From contig JAIXXN010000057.1 of NCBI GenBank assembly GCA_027490725.1, positions 186,001 through 250,000 on the forward strand: DNA of 64,000 bases, read 5' to 3'. Shown here piece by piece: positions 62,878 through 64,000 of this stretch. This DNA is from Oxalobacteraceae bacterium (GTDB taxonomy: Bacteria; Pseudomonadota; Gammaproteobacteria; Burkholderiales; Burkholderiaceae_D). Under the pieces are notes generated by a model. The model saw only the letters and a list, made by a program, of their open reading frames with translations, was not told the DNA's origin and searched no databases. The position numbers and the translations under genes are program-made. The stretch's first letter is position 1; the number at the start of each line of letters is the position of its first letter.

Positions 62878-64000
62878 ATGACTTCGACACCACAACGTAT
62901 TGCCGTGATCGGCGCCGGTATTAGCGGCCTCGCCAGTGCCTACTTCCTGAATCGCCAGCACCAGGTGGTGCTGTACGAAGCCGGCAACTACCTCGGCGGA
63001 CATAGTAATACCGTCGACGTCACCCTCGATGGCGTGACCCACGGTGTCGACACCGGCTTTCTGGTGTATAACGAGCTGACCTACCCGAATCTGATCGCGC
63101 TATTCGAAGAACTCGAGGTCGCCAGCACGGCCACCGATATGTCCTTCGGCGTCTCGATGGGCCCGGGCGGCCTCGAATGGGCCGGCACCAATCTGGATAC
63201 CGTGTTTGCCCAGCGCGCCAATCTGTTCAAGCCCTCGTTCCTGCGCATGGTGCGCGACATCCTGCACTTCAATAGCAACGCGCAGCGTTTTCTGGCGCAG
63301 GCCGAGCAGCAGCCGATGACGCTGGGGCAGTTGTTGCAGCAGCAGGCGTATGGCAGCACTTTCCGCGATGCCTATCTGTTGCCGATGGCGGCAGCGATCT
63401 GGTCCAGTTCGCCGAGCGACATACTGCAGTTTCCGGCCACCACCTTCCTGCGCTTCTGCCTGAATCACGCCCTGCTGCAGGTGAATAACCGGCCACAGTG
63501 GCGCACCGTGAAAGGCGGGTCGCGCAATTACGTGCGTAAGATCGCCGCAACCCTGCCCGATTGCCGCATCAATACCCCAGTGCTGCATGTCGGCCGTAGC
63601 GGTGCCGGGCTGAGCGTAACGACCGCCGCCGGCAGCGAACAGTTTGACGCCGTGGTATTTGCCACCCACGCGCCCACCACGCTGGCGCTGCTCGATCATA
63701 GTATTCCCGCGCCAGCCCTGCTGACCGGTGTGCGCTACCAGCCGAATGTGGCGTATCTGCACACGGATCTGGCGCTCATGCCGCAGCATCGCAAAGTCTG
63801 GTCGGCATGGAATTACCTGTCAGCACCCGCGCAACATGGCGAACGTCCCGTATGTGTGAGCTACTGGTTGAATCAGTTGCAGGAATTGCCTTTCAAGACC
63901 CCGGTGATGGTGACCCTGAACCCCCCAACGCCGCCGGATGCTGCCAGTACGCTGGCGCGCTTCGAGTACGAACATCCGATCATGGATCAGGCGGCGATCG
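62878..64000 (+). CDS. FAD-dependent amine-oxidase-like oxidoreductase, 3' end cut by window
   Basis: The reading frame is open from the ATG at 62878 to the window edge (374 codons visible). The N-terminus RIAVIGAGISGLASAYFLNR is a dinucleotide-binding motif with VVLYEAGNYLGGHSNTV completing the FAD site. GVDTGFLVYNELTYPNL, WSSSPSDILQFPA and WRTVKGGSRNYV are typical of the NAD(P)/FAD oxidoreductases that are often followed by DUF1365 and cyclopropane-fatty-acid synthase genes. Whether those follow here is outside the window. Probably acts on fatty acyl chains or their precursors; controlled by the divergent TetR protein. Confidence 0.88.
   Translation, partial: MTSTPQRIAVIGAGISGLASAYFLNRQHQVVLYEAGNYLGGHSNTVDVTLDGVTHGVDTGFLVYNELTYPNLIALFEELEVASTATDMSFGVSMGPGGLEWAGTNLDTVFAQRANLFKPSFLRMVRDILHFNSNAQRFLAQAEQQPMTLGQLLQQQAYGSTFRDAYLLPMAAAIWSSSPSDILQFPATTFLRFCLNHALLQVNNRPQWRTVKGGSRNYVRKIAATLPDCRINTPVLHVGRSGAGLSVTTAAGSEQFDAVVFATHAPTTLALLDHSIPAPALLTGVRYQPNVAYLHTDLALMPQHRKVWSAWNYLSAPAQHGERPVCVSYWLNQLQELPFKTPVMVTLNPPTPPDAASTLARFEYEHPIMDQAAI

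Overview
The window is about 60% GC, tightly packed, and reads as a betaproteobacterial chromosome segment (probably Burkholderiales, perhaps Oxalobacteraceae). That placement is from gene content and protein flavour (cyo oxidase with SURF1 and RegBA, DUF3570/DUF4266/ApbE, many hybrid kinases), not from a search. I see no rRNA, tRNA, CRISPR array, insertion sequence or phage gene. The left end cuts a hybrid kinase and the right end cuts a flavoprotein gene.

Layout. 2-4016: the end of a CHASE hybrid kinase, an outer-membrane porin and a small PstS-like periplasmic protein, closed by a good terminator. 4093-5475: a MATE exporter on the minus strand. 5606-12995: a periplasmic binding protein, a very large hybrid kinase ending in GGDEF and EAL domains, and a TonB-dependent receptor, all co-directional. 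13004-14635: a chemoreceptor. 14795-17753: a siaABCD-type switch (PP2C phosphatase, SiaB kinase, SiaC phosphoprotein, SiaD diguanylate cyclase) whose phosphatase has CBS domains instead of a membrane sensor. 17790-24590 (minus): cyoABCD, SURF1, regB and regA in one overlapping operon, with an MFS transporter divergent from it. 26224-27225: panE. 27419-30416: a fatty acyl reductase and wax ester synthase pair. 30427-34514: a secreted cyanophycinase divergent from an AroP-type permease, which overlaps an unknown gene. 34584-36323: a 13-bp tandem repeat in front of a second chemoreceptor. 36320-39436: another hybrid kinase. 39505-43485: glycerate kinase, a second amino acid permease and a GNAT-like protein. 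43619-45555: flaG and a secreted Ig/RTX/DUF4214 protein. 45679-48452: TlpA, DUF4266 lipoprotein, DUF3570 barrel and ApbE. 48658-54093: an HD-GYP regulator, a FIST sensor and a hybrid kinase. 54115-62179: an HME-RND metal exporter with DUF3240, divergent from its likely two-component regulator. 62176-64000: a TetR regulator divergent from a FAD-dependent oxidoreductase.

How it fits together. The window is dominated by envelope sensing and cyclic-di-GMP: one GGDEF-EAL protein, one SiaD cyclase and one HD-GYP phosphodiesterase, four large hybrid kinases, two chemoreceptors, RegBA and a QseBC-like pair. Metabolic islands are storage or scavenging (wax esters, cyanophycin) and respiration (bo-type quinol oxidase under a redox two-component system).

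The most interesting points are: (1) a DSITGAS sequence, matching the ApbE flavinylation consensus, in the DUF3570 outer-membrane barrel encoded next to an ApbE that lacks a signal peptide; (2) the CBS-domain version of the Sia switch; (3) the linked FAR plus wax synthase pair; (4) the FIST/hybrid kinase/HD-GYP cluster, a likely nitric-oxide to c-di-GMP circuit; (5) the binding protein/multidomain kinase/TonB receptor module; (6) a perfect inverted repeat with PmrA/QseB-like half-site spacing between the metal exporter and its regulator.
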